NCBI GenBank assembly: GCA_029057785.1
Contig: JAIDZC010000038.1
Coordinates: 45,932-109,931 of the forward strand
Source: Anaeroplasmataceae bacterium
GTDB taxonomy: Bacteria; Bacillota_I; Bacilli_A; Acholeplasmatales; Anaeroplasmataceae
Length of the DNA: 64,000 nucleotides
Direction: 5' to 3'
Part shown: in pieces, positions 63,099-64,000 of the stretch
Layout: each line of letters starts with the position of its first letter
How positions within the stretch are numbered: position 1 is the first letter of the stretch
Translations under genes and position numbers: made by a program
The notes under the pieces: generated by a model
Told to the model about the DNA's origin: nothing
The model's input: only the letters and a program-made list of their open reading frames with translations
The model's database searches: none

Positions 63099-64000
63099 TT
63101 TATATTTTTTAATCTTTTACTCAAATATTCAGGTAATTCCTCCAAGAATTTGTATTTAGAAATCCCAACAGGAATAGAAGAGCCTTTTAATGTAGTTTCT
63201 GCAACAAACCGATTGGCATCCTTGCATAATAAAAGACCTATTGTAGGATTATCCCCATCTGTCTTTTCTAAACTATCAATCGCGTTCACATAAAAGATGA
63301 GCTGACCATAATCTTTAGGCTGAAATTTTCCAATCTTTACTTCAATGACAACATAGGCATGTATCTTAGTGTGATAAAGAAGTAAATCAATCTTATAGAT
63401 TTCGTTATCATCTACTTTAATTTCAAATTCTTTTCCTACTAAGCTAAAACCATTTCCCAATTCTTTTAATACCTCAAGAATATGATTCAGCATCTTATTT
63501 TTCAAATCCTTTTCATTCTTGATATGGTTAGAATCAATAAAATCAAAAACATAAGTATCTTTAAATAACTCTTTGGTTAAATCAGAATCCTTGTTGTCGG
63601 TAATATAAGAAGAAGTCATAGGTTCAAGAAGACTTCTTTCATAGGTTTTAAGCTTAAACTGATTGAATACCATACTTCTAGACCAACCATTCTTATAAGT
63701 CTCATTGATATACCATAACATCTCTTCATGGGAACTTGACTTTGGTAATATTATTGTTACAATTGTACCCCAAGGAATTTGTGTCACAGGTTGTGACATA
63801 ATTTCATCTCGAGTAAATTCTTTTGCGAATTTTGTCATCCTATAAAGATTTTCATAAGAATATCCCTTATATTCCTTTAAGTGTTCCGCTAGGAATTGGA
63901 TATACTTATTTCCCCAAGCTTTCCTTTGGTTAATAATAGTACCAATCTCATAGTAGGTAAGAATCATTGTACTATTGACAACAACCATAGCTTTATACTG
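63095..64000 (-). CDS. DUF1016 (YhcG-type) PD-(D/E)XK nuclease-like protein (5' partial)
   Basis: The frame is open through the right edge (codons Q-Y-K-A precede the internal ATG at 63988), so the N terminus is outside. 301 codons visible. The N-terminal helical DUF1016_N region has VVNSTMILTYYEIGTIINQ; the C-terminal nuclease-like domain has IYKIDLLLYHTKIHAYVVIE and VKIGKF (the D-(D/E)XK pattern), then DYGQLIFYVNAID and NPTIGLLLCKD. Family members are often carried on mobile or defence islands and their role is not firmly known. It converges with the lysine operon. Confidence 0.9.
   Translation of the reverse strand, partial: QYKAMVVVNSTMILTYYEIGTIINQRKAWGNKYIQFLAEHLKEYKGYSYENLYRMTKFAKEFTRDEIMSQPVTQIPWGTIVTIILPKSSSHEEMLWYINETYKNGWSRSMVFNQFKLKTYERSLLEPMTSSYITDNKDSDLTKELFKDTYVFDFIDSNHIKNEKDLKNKMLNHILEVLKELGNGFSLVGKEFEIKVDDNEIYKIDLLLYHTKIHAYVVIEVKIGKFQPKDYGQLIFYVNAIDSLEKTDGDNPTIGLLLCKDANRFVAETTLKGSSIPVGISKYKFLEELPEYLSKRLKNIK

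Noticed and set aside
1..64000. Recoding of TGA to tryptophan (Mollicutes code)
   Set aside because: TGA ends real genes, for example HU at 53996-53998 and dapB at 58865-58867, and tryptophan is encoded by TGG throughout.

Overview
The window is a dense, AT-rich (roughly one third G+C by eye) bacterial chromosome segment using the standard bacterial code; TGA is a stop, for example at the HU-ankyrin junction. Strong AGGAGG ribosome sites, intrinsic terminators, a T-box leader, an L-box lysine riboswitch, Firmicutes-type ParE/ParC, a YneF-type small protein and CotJ spore-coat genes point to a low-GC Firmicute of the class Bacilli (Erysipelotrichia-like or a relative). A bile-salt-hydrolase-type enzyme suggests a vertebrate gut habitat. 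The taxonomic placement is inference.

Region 1 (1-20471) is a surface-protein block on the + strand. It holds the 3' part of a large extracellular protein with a dockerin-like end, a 2581-residue C-terminally membrane-anchored protein of cadherin-like beta-sandwich repeats, a membrane EAL protein with a long coiled coil just behind it, and two lipoproteins built of bacterial Ig-like repeats. Region 2 (20485-21365) holds a terminator, the decayed remains of what looks like an ATPase-plus-partner accessory system, and an isoleucine T-box leader.

Region 3 (21366-34401) is housekeeping with small unknowns: ileS, deoC-deoD, a YmfF/YmfH M16 peptidase pair, ssb, a probable zinc-site-less phospholipase-C-like protein, a flavodoxin, YneF, a 55-residue ferredoxin, a CotJA-CotJB fusion followed by CotJC, and a frameshifted membrane gene. 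Region 4 (34434-50849) has plsY (minus strand, with a perfect palindrome over its ribosome site), parE-parC (ParC with a long acidic repetitive tail), an EF-G paralogue, a DUF362 protein, a bile-salt-hydrolase-type enzyme, two unknown membrane proteins, a DUF3267 membrane metalloprotease-like protein, and a MarR-regulated heterodimeric ABC exporter.

Region 5 (50932-54975) contains a YgjV-like membrane protein, an ECF sigma factor translationally coupled to a single-pass membrane protein whose extracellular part is a serpin, and an HU gene coupled to an ankyrin-repeat protein. Region 6 (54976-63095) is a lysine/diaminopimelate operon under an L-box: lysA-dapF-dapA-dapB-dapH-asd-lysC-acetyl-DAP deacetylase. 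It encodes every acetylase-pathway step except the aminotransferase. The window ends inside a DUF1016 (YhcG-type) nuclease-like gene on the minus strand.

The most interesting candidate system is the sigma factor-transmembrane serpin pair: a plausible anti-sigma sensor in which a protease-trapping serpin domain outside the cell would read host or microbial proteases. No homology search or folding was run; family calls rest on motifs visible in the sequence.
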